DNA of 33,960 nt from Xenophilus sp. L33 (GCF_009765735.1 NZ_LMUW01000099.1:1-33960); one strand, 5' to 3'; numbered from the stretch's first letter, positions 25,325 through 33,794 are shown. The notes: generated from the letters alone by a model not told the origin. A program made the numbers and translations.

Positions 25325-26386
25325 TCATCGGCGGCCCGACGACAGGGTCGCGAGGTTCGCGCGCCTGGCGAGGTGGCGGCGCCGGTTGTCCTCCGGCGTG
25401 GTCGCCTCGGCCGGCGGCACCGGCACCAGCGCGCGGAAGCCGTGCTGGCCGATCAGCATCGCCCAGGTGACGATGACGAAGGTCGAGGTGAAGACCGGCA
25501 TGCCGATCGGCTCCAGGAAGATCGCAACCGACGCCCAGAGCCAGGTGCTCACCACGCAGCCGAAGACCGCGTAGAGGAAGCTGCGCACGGTCAGCACCAG
25601 GAAGAAGCCGCCGAGCGCCATGCCGGTGAGCGCCGCGTTGTAGCCGTAGAGGCCGTCGCGGATCGCGCCTTCGGGCGCGCCGAAGGACATCGCGACGAGC
25701 TCGGCGACGATCGCGCCGACCAGCGCCATGCCGGCGCCGATGCGCGAATGGATCGCGATGCCGACGAGGATCAGGTAGCCGGCGATCCAGTTGTCCTGGA
25801 AGAAGATCTGGCCGATGGCGTTGCCGATGCCCATGTACCAGATCGGCAGCACGTAGGTGGTGACCAGCTGGTACTGGTCGGGCGAGACCGGCTTGGCGAG
25901 CGGCCCGGCGTCGATGCTGCTGAACTTGAGCACCGCGAACAGGAACAGCCAGCCGACCAGCACGAAGGGCATGGTCAGCGCCGCGACCTTGTGCGGACCG
26001 AGCAGCGTCGAGATGCTCGAGAACACGATCGATGTCATCGCCGCCGCGCAGACGATGTAGACGAACAAGTGCACCGAAGGCAGGCTGCCGCTGCGAAAGT
26101 CGGCACTGGTGAAGGCCACCAGCGCGACCCCGACCAGCGCGCCGTTGAAGCCGAAGAGGCCGTTGCGGATCAGGTCGCGGTCGGCCTTGAGCAGGCAGGC
26201 GGTCGCGGTGCCGACGACCACGCCGACCGCCAGGATGAAGCCGTAGATCCAGGAGTTGTAGAAGATCGCCCCCAGGATGACGAGCCCCGAGAGCGGATTG
26301 TTCTGGAAGACCACCTGCCCGATGCCGCGCAGCGACCAGTCGACGAATCCGAAGGCGGGATGGTCCTGAAAGCGGTCGAAGGTCAT
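25325..26386 (-). CDS. Urea transporter (UT family)
   Basis: A 353-residue inner-membrane protein of the UT family, which conducts urea down its gradient as a trimeric channel. The family's two homologous halves are visible: G-Q-V-V-F-Q-N-N-P-L-S-G (23-34) with G-Q-I-F-F-Q-D-N-W-I-A-G (192-203); N-G-L-F-G-F-N-G-A-L-V-G (75-86) with D-G-L-Y-G-Y-N-A-A-L-T-G (244-255); and T-M-P-F-V-L-V-G-W (138-146) with T-S-T-F-V-I-V-T-W (300-308). The usual Pro of the first motif is Trp in the second half. CAGGAG precedes the ATG at 26386. No urease or urea-cycle gene is nearby, so whether urea is the physiological substrate is not shown. It is divergent from the SDR gene across 74 bases. Confidence 0.88.
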   Translation of the reverse strand: MTFDRFQDHPAFGFVDWSLRGIGQVVFQNNPLSGLVILGAIFYNSWIYGFILAVGVVVGTATACLLKADRDLIRNGLFGFNGALVGVALVAFTSADFRSGSLPSVHLFVYIVCAAAMTSIVFSSISTLLGPHKVAALTMPFVLVGWLFLFAVLKFSSIDAGPLAKPVSPDQYQLVTTYVLPIWYMGIGNAIGQIFFQDNWIAGYLILVGIAIHSRIGAGMALVGAIVAELVAMSFGAPEGAIRDGLYGYNAALTGMALGGFFLVLTVRSFLYAVFGCVVSTWLWASVAIFLEPIGMPVFTSTFVIVTWAMLIGQHGFRALVPVPPAEATTPEDNRRRHLARRANLATLSSGRR

Positions 26387-26460
26387 GGGGCTCCTGAAGG
26401 GCCCGGAAATTCTAGCGGCCTGCTCCCGCTACCATGGCGCTCCCATTCAGGAGACTCACC

Positions 26461-27189
26461 ATGGCAGGAAAACTGGAAGGCAAGGTCGCAGCGGTCACCG
26501 GAGCCGCCTCCGGCATCGGGCTGGCGAGCACCGAGGCCATGCTGGCCGAAGGCGCCCGCGTCGTCATGGTCGACCGCGACAAGGTCGCGCTGCAGGCGGC
26601 GCGCGACAGGCTCGGCGCCGCGGTGTTCCCGGTCACGATCGACCTGCTCGACGCCAAGGATTGCGCCACGCTGCTGCCGCAGGTGCTGGCGCAGGCGGGC
26701 CGCCTCGACATCTTCCATGCGAACGCCGGCATCTACGTCGGCGGCGACCTGGTCGATGCCGACAACGGCGCGATCGACCGGATGCTGAACCTGAACGTCA
26801 ACGTCGTGATGAAGAACGTGCACGACGTGCTGCCGCACATGATCGAGCGCGGCAGCGGCGACATCATCGTCACCAGCTCGCTGGCCGCGCATTTCCCGAC
26901 GCCGTGGGAGCCGGTCTACGCCTCGTCGAAGTGGGCGATCAACTGCTTCGTGCAGACGGTGCGGCGCCAGGTCTTCAAGCACGGCATCCGGGTCGGCGCG
27001 ATCTCGCCCGGGCCGGTGATCAGCGCGCTGCTGGCCGACTGGCCGGCCGAGAAGCTGAAGGAGGCGCGCGAGTCCGGCAGCCTGCTGGAAGCCAGCGACG
27101 TCGGCGAAGTGATCGCCTTCATGCTGACCCGGCCGCGCGGGATGACGATCCGCGACGTGGTGATGCTGCCGACGAATTTCGATCTCTGA
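26461..27189 (+). CDS. Short-chain dehydrogenase/reductase
   Basis: A 242-residue classical SDR from the ATG at 26461, behind AGGAGA. An upstream in-frame ATG at 26434 is less likely because it lacks a ribosome site. The NAD(P)-binding motif T-G-A-A-S-G-I-G is at 13-20, N-A-G at 88-90, and catalytic Asn112, Ser140, Tyr153 and Lys157 (Y-A-S-S-K) are all present. An acidic D-R-D at 38-40 after the second strand suggests NAD rather than NADP. The C-terminal end R-D-V-V-M-L-P-T-N-F-D-L resembles that of polyol dehydrogenases such as ribitol dehydrogenase, but the substrate is uncertain. It stands alone, divergent from the urea transporter. Confidence 0.92.
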   Translation: MAGKLEGKVAAVTGAASGIGLASTEAMLAEGARVVMVDRDKVALQAARDRLGAAVFPVTIDLLDAKDCATLLPQVLAQAGRLDIFHANAGIYVGGDLVDADNGAIDRMLNLNVNVVMKNVHDVLPHMIERGSGDIIVTSSLAAHFPTPWEPVYASSKWAINCFVQTVRRQVFKHGIRVGAISPGPVISALLADWPAEKLKEARESGSLLEASDVGEVIAFMLTRPRGMTIRDVVMLPTNFDL

Positions 27190-27206
27190 AGCACAGCCGC
27201 TAGACT
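27177..27206 (+). promoter_or_regulatory. Possible promoter for the autotransporter gene
   Basis: TTTCGA (27177-27182) and TAGACT (27201-27206) are 18 bases apart, a weak sigma-70-like pair overlapping the end of the SDR gene. The autotransporter ATG is at 27244, and GAGGA lies just before it. Confidence 0.3.
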
Positions 27207-27243
27207 TTCGGCGCATGGGAGGGCAGTTCAACGAGGACCGCCT

Positions 27244-30200
27244 ATGCATCCGTTTCAGTCCTGGGGTCGCAGACGCTCGCTGTCGGCGACGCTTTCCGTG
27301 GGCTCCGCGCTCGTCGCGACCGCATTCGCCCCGTCGGCCTTCGGCGCATGTTCGAGCACCGCTCCGGCAAGCGGAACCGCGGTTCTCTGCGCGGGGCCGA
27401 TCGCTTCGGCCGTCACGGCGCAGACAGGCAGCACCGGCGTGTCGATCAACGCCGATGCCACCAGCTCGGCGAACTTCGCGCGGGCGGCGAACCCGGTGGG
27501 CTTCAGCGTCGACACGTCGAGCACGATCGTCAGCAACGGGACCCTCGGCTTGTCCGGCGGCGGCGGCACGGGCACCAACCGCGGCGCGACATTGCTCGGC
27601 ACCGGCAACAACAACCAGCTGACGAACGCGGCCGGCGCGGTCATCACGACGACCGGCGCCTTCAACGACGGCATGGCCGCCAACGGCAGCGGCAACACGC
27701 TGACCAACAACGGCACGATCTCGACGGCAGGTCCCAGCGCCTTCGGCATGACGGCGGCGTGGGGGCAGACCAACCAGGGGCAGTTGAACAACAGCCTGGT
27801 CAACAGCGGCCGCGTCTCGACCACCGGCAGCAACGCCCGCGCCGCCTCCATCCTCGGCGGCAGCGGGACGATCGGCAACAGCGGCACGCTGTCCACGACG
27901 GGCGACTCGAGCCCGGCTGCGTACATGCAGGGCAACAACGACCAGCTGGTGAACAGCGGGACCATCCGGGCGAGCGGCAGCGCATCGGACGCCGTCTTCT
28001 CGAACACCGCGGGCTCGGCATTTTTGGCGACCATCCAGAACCTCGCCGGCGGCCAGATCGTCAGCCAGGGCGCCGCCGGCGTGCGCACGCTGAACGGCAA
28101 CAGCACCGTCATCAATGCGGGGCTGATCCAGAGCAACGCCGGCACCGCGATCTCGATGGGCGGCGGCAACGACTCGCTCATCCTGCAGACCGGCTCGACC
28201 ATCGTCGGCGGTGCCGATGGCGGCGGCGGCAGCAACACCGTGACCTTGCAGGGAAGCGGCACCGCGGCCAACGCCTTCACGAACTTCCAGACCCTGACGA
28301 TGCAGGGCACGGCCTGGGACTGGACCGGCAGCGGCACCTTCGCCAGCGCGCATGTGCAGACGGGCACGCTGAACCTGGTCGGCTCCCTGGGCCCGTCCAC
28401 CGCCGCGCGGGTCGACCCCGGCGCCACGCTTCAGGCGACGGCCGCGAGCCTGCCGACTACCGTCACCGACAACGGACTCGTGCGCTTCGCGCAGCCGACG
28501 GACGGCACCTATGCCGGCGCCATCTCGGGCAGCGGCGCGGTGACCAAGACCGGCGCGGGACAGCTGACATTGGCGCCGCCGCCGGGCGTCAACACCTACA
28601 GCGGCGGCACCCGCATCGACCAGGGCGTGCTCGCGGTCGCTGCCGACGACGCGCTGGGCGCGAGCACCGGCGGCCTGGCCTTCGACGGCGGCACGCTCCG
28701 CCTCGGGAGCAGCTTCGACATCGCCGCTGCCCGGGCCGTGCAACTGGGCGCCGGCGGCGGAACGATCGACACGCAGGCCTTCACCACGACGCTCGTGCAG
28801 CCGGTGACCGGCGCCGGCGCGCTCACGAAAGTCGGCGCCGGCAGCCTCCTCATGGACGGCGCCAGCAGCTTCACCGGCGGCACGACGGTCGCTGCCGGCG
28901 CATTGACGGTCGGCGATGCGATGCATCCCATGGCCGTTCTCTCGGGCGGCGGCCCGACGACGGTCGCAGCGGGCGCGACGCTCGGCGGGTACGGCACGGT
29001 GACGGGCGCGGTCGCCAACGCGGGCACGATCGCCGTCGCCGACGCGACGGCCCCGTCGGCCGGCGGCCCGGGCGGCACCTTCACCATCGACGGCTCGCTG
29101 GTCAATGCAGGCCGGGTGCAGATCGGCGCCCGGACGGTGGGCAATCAGCTGGTCGTGGTGGGCCACTACATCGGGCAGAACGGGCTGATCGGCTTGAACA
29201 CGGTCGTCGGCGTCGACGGCTCCGCCTCCGACCGGCTGGTCGTCTCGGGCGGCAGTGCCTCCGGCTCGACGCGCCTCCTGGTGACGAACATGGGCGGCGC
29301 CGGTGCGCAGACCACCGGCAACGGCATCCAGGTCGTCGCCGCGACGAACGGCGCCACGACGACCGCGAGCGCCTTCACGCTCGCGTCGCCGGTGCAGGCC
29401 GGCGCGTTCTCCTACTACCTGGCCAAGGGCGGGGTGACCGCCGGCACCGCCGACGACTGGTACCTGCGCAACACGGTCGCGCTGCCGACCCAGCCCGACG
29501 TGCCGGCGCCGACGCCGGCCGAGGGCACGGCGCCGCTGCCCGCGGCCATGCCGGTCCCGGTGGCCCTCTATCGGCCGGAGGTGCCGCTGTATTCGGCCGT
29601 GCCCGGCGTCGCCCGGGTGCTGGGCATCTCGCAGATCGGCACCTTCCACGACCGCCAGGGCGACCCTTCGCTCCTGACCGACACCGGCAACCTGTCGTCG
29701 TCCTGGGGACGCGTGTGGGGCGGCCATGCCGAGCTCCAAGGCGCCGGCACGGCCGACGCGAACTTCGATGGCTCGACCTACGGCGTCCAGGCCGGACAGG
29801 ACATCCATGCGACCTCGGGCGAGAACGGCATCCGCGACCACTTCGGGATCTTCGCCGGCTACGCCAGGGGCAGCGGCGACGTCGACGGCTTCGCGCTCGG
29901 CATCAGCGCTCTCGCGGTGGGCCACCTGTCGGTCGAGGCCACGAGCCTGGGCGGCTACTGGATCCAGGTCGGCGCCGCCGGCTGGTACACCGACGCCGTG
30001 CTGATGGGCAGTGCGCTCAAGGTCGACGCCCAGTCCACGCAGTTCATGGGCATCAAGCCCGACGGCAGCGCGGTCACGGCCTCGTTCGAAGGCGGCATGC
30101 CCTTCAGGCTCTCCGACAGCCTGGTCCTCGAGCCCCAGGCGCAGCTGCTTTGGCAGCACCTCTCGATCGACGACACGTACGACGCCGTCGCGACCGTCCG

Positions 30201-30519
30201 GTTCAAGGGCGGTGACTCCTATGTCGCCCGTCTCGGCGTGCGGCTGCAAGGCAGCGTCGACGCCGGCGGCGCGCGCTGGCTGCCCTCCATGCGCCTGGAC
30301 CTGCTGCGGTCCTTCGGCTCCAACGACACCGCCACCTTCGGCGGGCTGACAGGCATCGACACCGGCGTCTCGCAGACCAGCGCGCGACTCGGCGCCGGGG
30401 TGGTCACCCGGTGGAACAGGTCGATGAGCACCTACGCCACCGTCGACTGGCTCACGAACCTCGGTGGGGCCAGGCAAAGATCGTTTGGAGGCAACGCCGG
30501 GATCCGCTGGATCTGGTGA
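27244..30519 (+). CDS. Autotransporter with beta-helix passenger and outer-membrane beta-barrel
   Basis: A 1091-residue type Va secretion protein. Residues 1-35 are a signal peptide (basic S-W-G-R-R-R, hydrophobic core, ending S-A-F-G-A). The passenger (~36-745) is low in complexity and rich in Gly, Thr, Ser and Asn, with repeating N-x-G-T-I and L-V-N-S-G patterns and autotransporter-associated strands (G-A-G-Q-L-T-L, then T-Y-S-G-G-T-R-I-D-Q-G-V-L-A-V). A Pro-rich linker (~747-785) leads to the ~275-residue C-terminal barrel beginning at S-W-G-R-V-W-G-G near 820 and ending in the aromatic R-W-I-W needed for outer-membrane insertion. No protease or lipase triad is seen in the passenger, so an adhesin or surface-coat role is most likely. 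Confidence 0.93.
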   Translation: MHPFQSWGRRRSLSATLSVGSALVATAFAPSAFGACSSTAPASGTAVLCAGPIASAVTAQTGSTGVSINADATSSANFARAANPVGFSVDTSSTIVSNGTLGLSGGGGTGTNRGATLLGTGNNNQLTNAAGAVITTTGAFNDGMAANGSGNTLTNNGTISTAGPSAFGMTAAWGQTNQGQLNNSLVNSGRVSTTGSNARAASILGGSGTIGNSGTLSTTGDSSPAAYMQGNNDQLVNSGTIRASGSASDAVFSNTAGSAFLATIQNLAGGQIVSQGAAGVRTLNGNSTVINAGLIQSNAGTAISMGGGNDSLILQTGSTIVGGADGGGGSNTVTLQGSGTAANAFTNFQTLTMQGTAWDWTGSGTFASAHVQTGTLNLVGSLGPSTAARVDPGATLQATAASLPTTVTDNGLVRFAQPTDGTYAGAISGSGAVTKTGAGQLTLAPPPGVNTYSGGTRIDQGVLAVAADDALGASTGGLAFDGGTLRLGSSFDIAAARAVQLGAGGGTIDTQAFTTTLVQPVTGAGALTKVGAGSLLMDGASSFTGGTTVAAGALTVGDAMHPMAVLSGGGPTTVAAGATLGGYGTVTGAVANAGTIAVADATAPSAGGPGGTFTIDGSLVNAGRVQIGARTVGNQLVVVGHYIGQNGLIGLNTVVGVDGSASDRLVVSGGSASGSTRLLVTNMGGAGAQTTGNGIQVVAATNGATTTASAFTLASPVQAGAFSYYLAKGGVTAGTADDWYLRNTVALPTQPDVPAPTPAEGTAPLPAAMPVPVALYRPEVPLYSAVPGVARVLGISQIGTFHDRQGDPSLLTDTGNLSSSWGRVWGGHAELQGAGTADANFDGSTYGVQAGQDIHATSGENGIRDHFGIFAGYARGSGDVDGFALGISALAVGHLSVEATSLGGYWIQVGAAGWYTDAVLMGSALKVDAQSTQFMGIKPDGSAVTASFEGGMPFRLSDSLVLEPQAQLLWQHLSIDDTYDAVATVRFKGGDSYVARLGVRLQGSVDAGGARWLPSMRLDLLRSFGSNDTATFGGLTGIDTGVSQTSARLGAGVVTRWNRSMSTYATVDWLTNLGGARQRSFGGNAGIRWIW

Positions 30520-30660
30520 CGGCGAGGTCGACCGGCAGGCGTTGTCATCTGCCTATGCGGGCCTGGAAGCCGATGCGGCAAGCTGGCGCGCGGCGTCAAC
30601 CGCCCTTTTCGAACCGGTGCATTCGCCATCGATCCTTCCGGCGGGCACGGGCAGCTGGCA

Positions 30661-30678
30661 GCCGCCAGCGCTGGCGGC
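30661..30678. terminator. Perfect 18-bp palindrome between convergent genes
   Basis: GCCGCCA and TGGCGGC pair around GCGC. It lies in the 192-bp stretch between the autotransporter stop and the end of the minus-strand monooxygenase gene. It may end transcription from both sides, though no T-run is present. The rest of this stretch shows no recognisable gene. Confidence 0.4.
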
Positions 30679-30711
30679 ATCGAAGGAGACGCGCGAGGTC
30701 GAGCGCCGCGG

Positions 30712-32352
30712 CTACGCCTTCGCCCTTTCGAGCGCGAACCCCTCGTAGCCTTCAGCCGCGACCGCCGCGCAGCGCTCCGCGTAGACGGGAAAGCCGCTGG
30801 CCAGCGGCATGAACATGCGCGCCTTGCCCGGGATGTTGGCGCCCAGGTACCAGGAGTTGCACTTGAGGAACACGGTGTGGCCGGCGATCACGTTGACGTA
30901 GTCGACCCACGCGCGCTCCGCGGCATCGGTCGCCTCGATCGTCGCCTGGCCCTGCGCGTTCATCCAGGCGATGCAATCGGCGATCCAGTCCACGTGGTGC
31001 TCGATGGAGACTGTCAGGCAGGTGAAGGCCGAGGTGCTGCCGGCGCCGGCGACGTTGAACAGGTTCGGGAAGCCGGCGATCGCGAGGCCGAGGTAGTTCA
31101 CCGGCCCGTCGCGCCACTTGTCCTGGATGCGCAGGCCGCCCCGGCCGCGCAGGTCCAGGCGCATCAACGGGCCGGTCACGGCATCGAAGCCGGTGGCCAG
31201 CACCAGCGTGTCGAAGGCATGGTCGCGTCCGGCGGCGCGCACGCCGCCCGGCGTGATGGCCTCGATCGGCTGGTCCGAGACGTCCACCAGGTGCACGTTC
31301 GACCGGTTGAAGGTCTGGTAGTAGCCATCGGCCACGCACAGCCGCTTGCAGCCGATCGGCTGCCGGGGCGACAGCAGCGCCGCGGTGGCGGGGTCATGGA
31401 CCGCCTCGCGGATCTTGCCGCGCACGAACTCGGCCGCCAGCGCGTTGGACTCCATGCTCGTCATCAGGTCGCCATACGTGCCGAGGAAGCCGAAGCCGCC
31501 GACACGCCAGCGGGCCTCGAACGCGGCCTCGCGTTCCTCGGGGCTCGCCGACAGCGCGGACGCCGGATTGACCGGCAGCTCGCTGCCGAAGCCGGTGCGC
31601 GTCTTCCGGTTGCGGGCGCGAAAGCCCGCATAGTCGGCCTTGACGCGGGCTTCGAACGCCGCGTCGAGCGGGCCGTTGTGCGCCGGTACCACGTAGGCGG
31701 CGGTGCGCTGGAACACCGTCACCGACGCCGCCTGCTCGGCGATGCGCGGCATCACTTGCACCGCCGAGGATCCGGTGCCGATGACGCCGACGCGGCGCCC
31801 GCTGAAATCGACCCGCACGTGCGGCCACGACGCGGTGTGCAGCACCTCTCCCGCGAAGCTCTCCAGGCCCGGGAAGGCCGGCGTGTAGGGGCTCGACAGC
31901 GGGCCGCTCGCCAGCACGACGAAACGCGCCTGCCAGGTCCGCGGCGCCCCGCTCCCGCCGATGCCGTCGACCACCCAGCGCTGCGCAGCATCGTCGAAGC
32001 GGGCCGACGTCATGCGCGTGTTCAGGTGGATGTCGCGGCGCAGGTCGAAGCGGTCGGCCACGTGGTTGGCGTAGCGCAGCAGTTCGGGCTGCCCGGCATA
32101 GCGCTCGGTCCATCGCCATTCCTGCTGCAGGTCCTCGTCGAACGAGAACGAATACTCCAGGCTCTGGATGTCGACGCGAGCGCCCGGATAGCGGTTGGCG
32201 TACCAGGTGCCGCCCACGCTCGGCGCGGCCTCGAGGACCTGCGCCGACAGGCCCGTCGCGCGCGCCTTGTGCAGCATGTAGAGGCCGCTGAAGCCGGCCC
32301 CGACGATCAGCAGGTCCAGCGGCACGGCCGAAGCGGGGACGGGCTCGCTCAC
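30712..32352 (-). CDS. Flavin-containing monooxygenase, Baeyer-Villiger type
   Basis: A 546-residue FAD- and NADPH-dependent monooxygenase of the cyclohexanone-monooxygenase group, which inserts oxygen next to a carbonyl to give an ester or lactone. The FAD Rossmann motif G-A-G-F-S-G is at 18-23, G-G-T-W-Y-A-N-R-Y-P-G-A-R-V-D at 47-61, the Baeyer-Villiger fingerprint F-A-G-E-V-L-H-T-A-S-W-P at 166-177, and the NADPH motif G-T-G-S-S-A at 192-197. I chose the GTG at 32352 because it overlaps the stop of the upstream gene as GTGA; an ATG at 32397 would bury 49 bases in that gene. The small upstream protein is probably a functional partner. The true substrate (ketone or aldehyde) is unknown. Confidence 0.9.
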   Translation of the reverse strand: MSEPVPASAVPLDLLIVGAGFSGLYMLHKARATGLSAQVLEAAPSVGGTWYANRYPGARVDIQSLEYSFSFDEDLQQEWRWTERYAGQPELLRYANHVADRFDLRRDIHLNTRMTSARFDDAAQRWVVDGIGGSGAPRTWQARFVVLASGPLSSPYTPAFPGLESFAGEVLHTASWPHVRVDFSGRRVGVIGTGSSAVQVMPRIAEQAASVTVFQRTAAYVVPAHNGPLDAAFEARVKADYAGFRARNRKTRTGFGSELPVNPASALSASPEEREAAFEARWRVGGFGFLGTYGDLMTSMESNALAAEFVRGKIREAVHDPATAALLSPRQPIGCKRLCVADGYYQTFNRSNVHLVDVSDQPIEAITPGGVRAAGRDHAFDTLVLATGFDAVTGPLMRLDLRGRGGLRIQDKWRDGPVNYLGLAIAGFPNLFNVAGAGSTSAFTCLTVSIEHHVDWIADCIAWMNAQGQATIEATDAAERAWVDYVNVIAGHTVFLKCNSWYLGANIPGKARMFMPLASGFPVYAERCAAVAAEGYEGFALERAKA

Positions 32353-32648
32353 GTCGTCTGCCAGATGTCGTCGCGGATCGAGCCGGGAATGAAGCACTCG
32401 GACGCGGTGTTCAGCAGTTCCCAGTACTTGGGATCGGCGAGGAACTTGTTGGTGATGCTCTCGAACGCGGCCAGGTCGGCGTAACGGGTCGACCAGGCCA
32501 GGCGTTGCGGATTCCCGCCCACCGGGCGCAGCACCTCCAGGTCGAGGTGATAGCTTTGCTTGAGGAAGGCCGTGACTTCCTTGGCGAAGGCCATGGCGGC
32601 CCCTTGCTTGCCGGGCTTGATGCCGGCCACGCGGACGAACGCAATCAT
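32349..32648 (-). CDS. Small dimeric alpha/beta-barrel-like protein coupled to the monooxygenase
   Basis: A 99-residue protein with a good AGGAGA before its ATG. The layout (beta strand F-V-R-V, helix, strand L-E-V-L-R-P-V, W-S-T-R-Y, helix with F-L-A-D-P-K-Y-W-E-L-L, and an end F-I-P-G-S-I-R-D-D-I-W) resembles NIPSNAP or antibiotic-biosynthesis-monooxygenase-type ferredoxin-like barrels. The family call is from pattern only. The stop overlaps the monooxygenase start by four bases, so the two are translationally coupled and probably act together. No signal peptide or metal motif is seen. Confidence 0.7.
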   Translation of the reverse strand: MIAFVRVAGIKPGKQGAAMAFAKEVTAFLKQSYHLDLEVLRPVGGNPQRLAWSTRYADLAAFESITNKFLADPKYWELLNTASECFIPGSIRDDIWQTT

Positions 32649-32794
32649 CGGGTTTCTCCTGCCGCCTTCTCGCGATTCCCTGCGAAACCGTGGCGACTCG
32701 GGTTCGCGAAGGTGGCGCGACCCGGAGCGGCGCGCTGGCGTGACTGTCGTCCCTCGCCCGGCGTCTTGTCCTTTAATTTCCCTAAATCGAGCGC

Positions 32795-32962
32795 CTCCTG
32801 GTTGTTGACCGGTGCGAGCGGCTCCAGCGCGCCGACGACCACCATCGTGCTGTCGCGCTCGAGCAGCGCGACGAACGGATTGACGTCGTGCTTCTCGGGG
32901 ATGGTCGACAGGATGAAGTCAAAGCTCGACTTCGATTTCTCGAGGGCCGCCTTTGTCGGTTT
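32795..32962 (-). pseudogene. Internal fragment of a zinc-type alcohol dehydrogenase
   Basis: About 56 codons match the inner part of an NAD(P)-dependent cinnamyl-alcohol-type dehydrogenase: A-A-L-E-K-S-K-S-S-F-D-F-I-L-S-T-I-P, then K-H-D-V-N-P-F-V-A-L-L-E-R-D, and M-V-V-V-G-A-L-E-P-L-A-P-V-N-N. In that family this covers the cofactor-domain strands after the GxGxxG motif; the zinc-binding N-terminus, the Rossmann glycines and the C-terminus are missing. Similarity stops abruptly on both sides, and an AT-rich patch (near 32771-32787) follows the break. The fragment has no internal stop, so the loss looks recent. The rest of the 349-bp stretch from 32649 to 32997 shows nothing else. Confidence 0.75.
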
Positions 32963-32997
32963 CGAGGACGCCGGAAACCCCAAGCCTGCTCACGCTC

Positions 32998-33240
32998 TCA
33001 TGAATCCTCTTGCTCTTGCGGAAAGCCGTTGCACGCGAGTTCGAATGCCAGAGCGTCCAGAGCGTTTTCGTCGGGGAAGGTGACGACGATCTCGTGAACG
33101 CCATTCGTCACCCGGTCAAGCTCGCATCTGCCCGAGGTGTTGCGAAGCCGCTTGTGGATTTGCCTGGCGACATTGATGGGCGAGCCGTCCAGGTCGTGAC
33201 TCTGGAAGTGCTCCGGGAATTTGAATCTCCACGTCTTCAT
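32998..33240 (-). CDS. Hypothetical protein, 80 residues
   Basis: An unrecognised small protein beginning M-K-T-W-R-F-K-F-P-E-H-F. Its composition is protein-like: I-H-K-R-L-R-N, then H-E-I-V-V-T-F-P-D-E-N-A-L-D-A-L-A-F-E-L. An alpha/beta fold is plausible. The frame is open a further 37 codons upstream, but those are Arg- and Ser-rich. No signal peptide, membrane segment or motif is seen, and the ribosome site is weak. The opposite strand here has only noise frames. Confidence 0.5.
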   Translation of the reverse strand: MKTWRFKFPEHFQSHDLDGSPINVARQIHKRLRNTSGRCELDRVTNGVHEIVVTFPDENALDALAFELACNGFPQEQEDS

Positions 33241-33481
33241 GCCATCAGTGCGAAGCTTTTTCCTTTGCGACCCAGGGCTGCCCTCTGGATCGTGTCCGAG
33301 GTTCGCCAGTGAAAGCTTGCGGCAGGCTGACCTGACCGGGGGTCGAGTCACTCTCCTTGAGGAGGAAATCGGCGACCTGCACAGCGCTGGTGCAGATCTC
33401 GCAGGTCCGGCTCGTGACTCTCAGCTGAAATCGGAATTGCCCGACGACCGGCGCTGACCGCGCTCAAGAAACATCGCGCAC

Positions 33482-33688
33482 ATGGCTGCAAGGAACACCG
33501 AGCCCGACCAGGGGCCAGACGAAGAAGACAAGGCCGCGATGGGCACCGTGCCTGGAGACCTCGCCGAGCCGCTGCCCAAGGCGCCGCCGCACGTGAAGCC
33601 GGGCGCCATGTTGGGCCGGGTTGCGCTCGCCGTTGTCATGCTGGTCTTGTCGTTGATGCTCGCTCTGTCCGTGCGTGCCTTGCGTTGA
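33482..33688 (+). CDS. Small single-pass membrane protein, hypothetical
   Basis: A 68-residue protein with an acidic, Pro-rich N-terminal half and one hydrophobic segment at ~43-63 (V-A-L-A-V-V-M-L-V-L-S-L-M-L-A-L) ending in R-A-L-R. The topology suggests a C-terminal membrane anchor. No family is recognised and no strong Shine-Dalgarno is visible. The 241 bases upstream hold no supported gene. Confidence 0.45.
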   Translation: MAARNTEPDQGPDEEDKAAMGTVPGDLAEPLPKAPPHVKPGAMLGRVALAVVMLVLSLMLALSVRALR

Positions 33689-33794
33689 ACATCCGGACGA
33701 ACGGGTTGGGCTTGCGCTGCGCAAGCCGGCGCCCACGCCGGCGGATGTCCTCTTCTTACAGTGGCGAACGGGTCCGCTCGATGAGAGTCGTGGC

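Noticed and set aside
27255..28427. 390-codon minus-strand frame rich in Pro, Val and Leu inside the autotransporter passenger
   Set aside because: The composition mirrors the repetitive Gly/Thr/Asn codons on the other strand; no domain is recognised.
26383..30477. Long minus-strand open frame across the SDR and autotransporter genes
   Set aside because: It crosses two clear plus-strand genes and an intergenic region and has shadow-type composition with no recognisable domain.
30464..30748. Possible short gene or gene remnant after the autotransporter
   Set aside because: Its frame overlaps the autotransporter end and then the monooxygenase end, lacks a ribosome site and resembles no family.
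33358..33364. GAGGAGG, a strong Shine-Dalgarno-like sequence
   Set aside because: No start codon with a supported frame follows at suitable distance.
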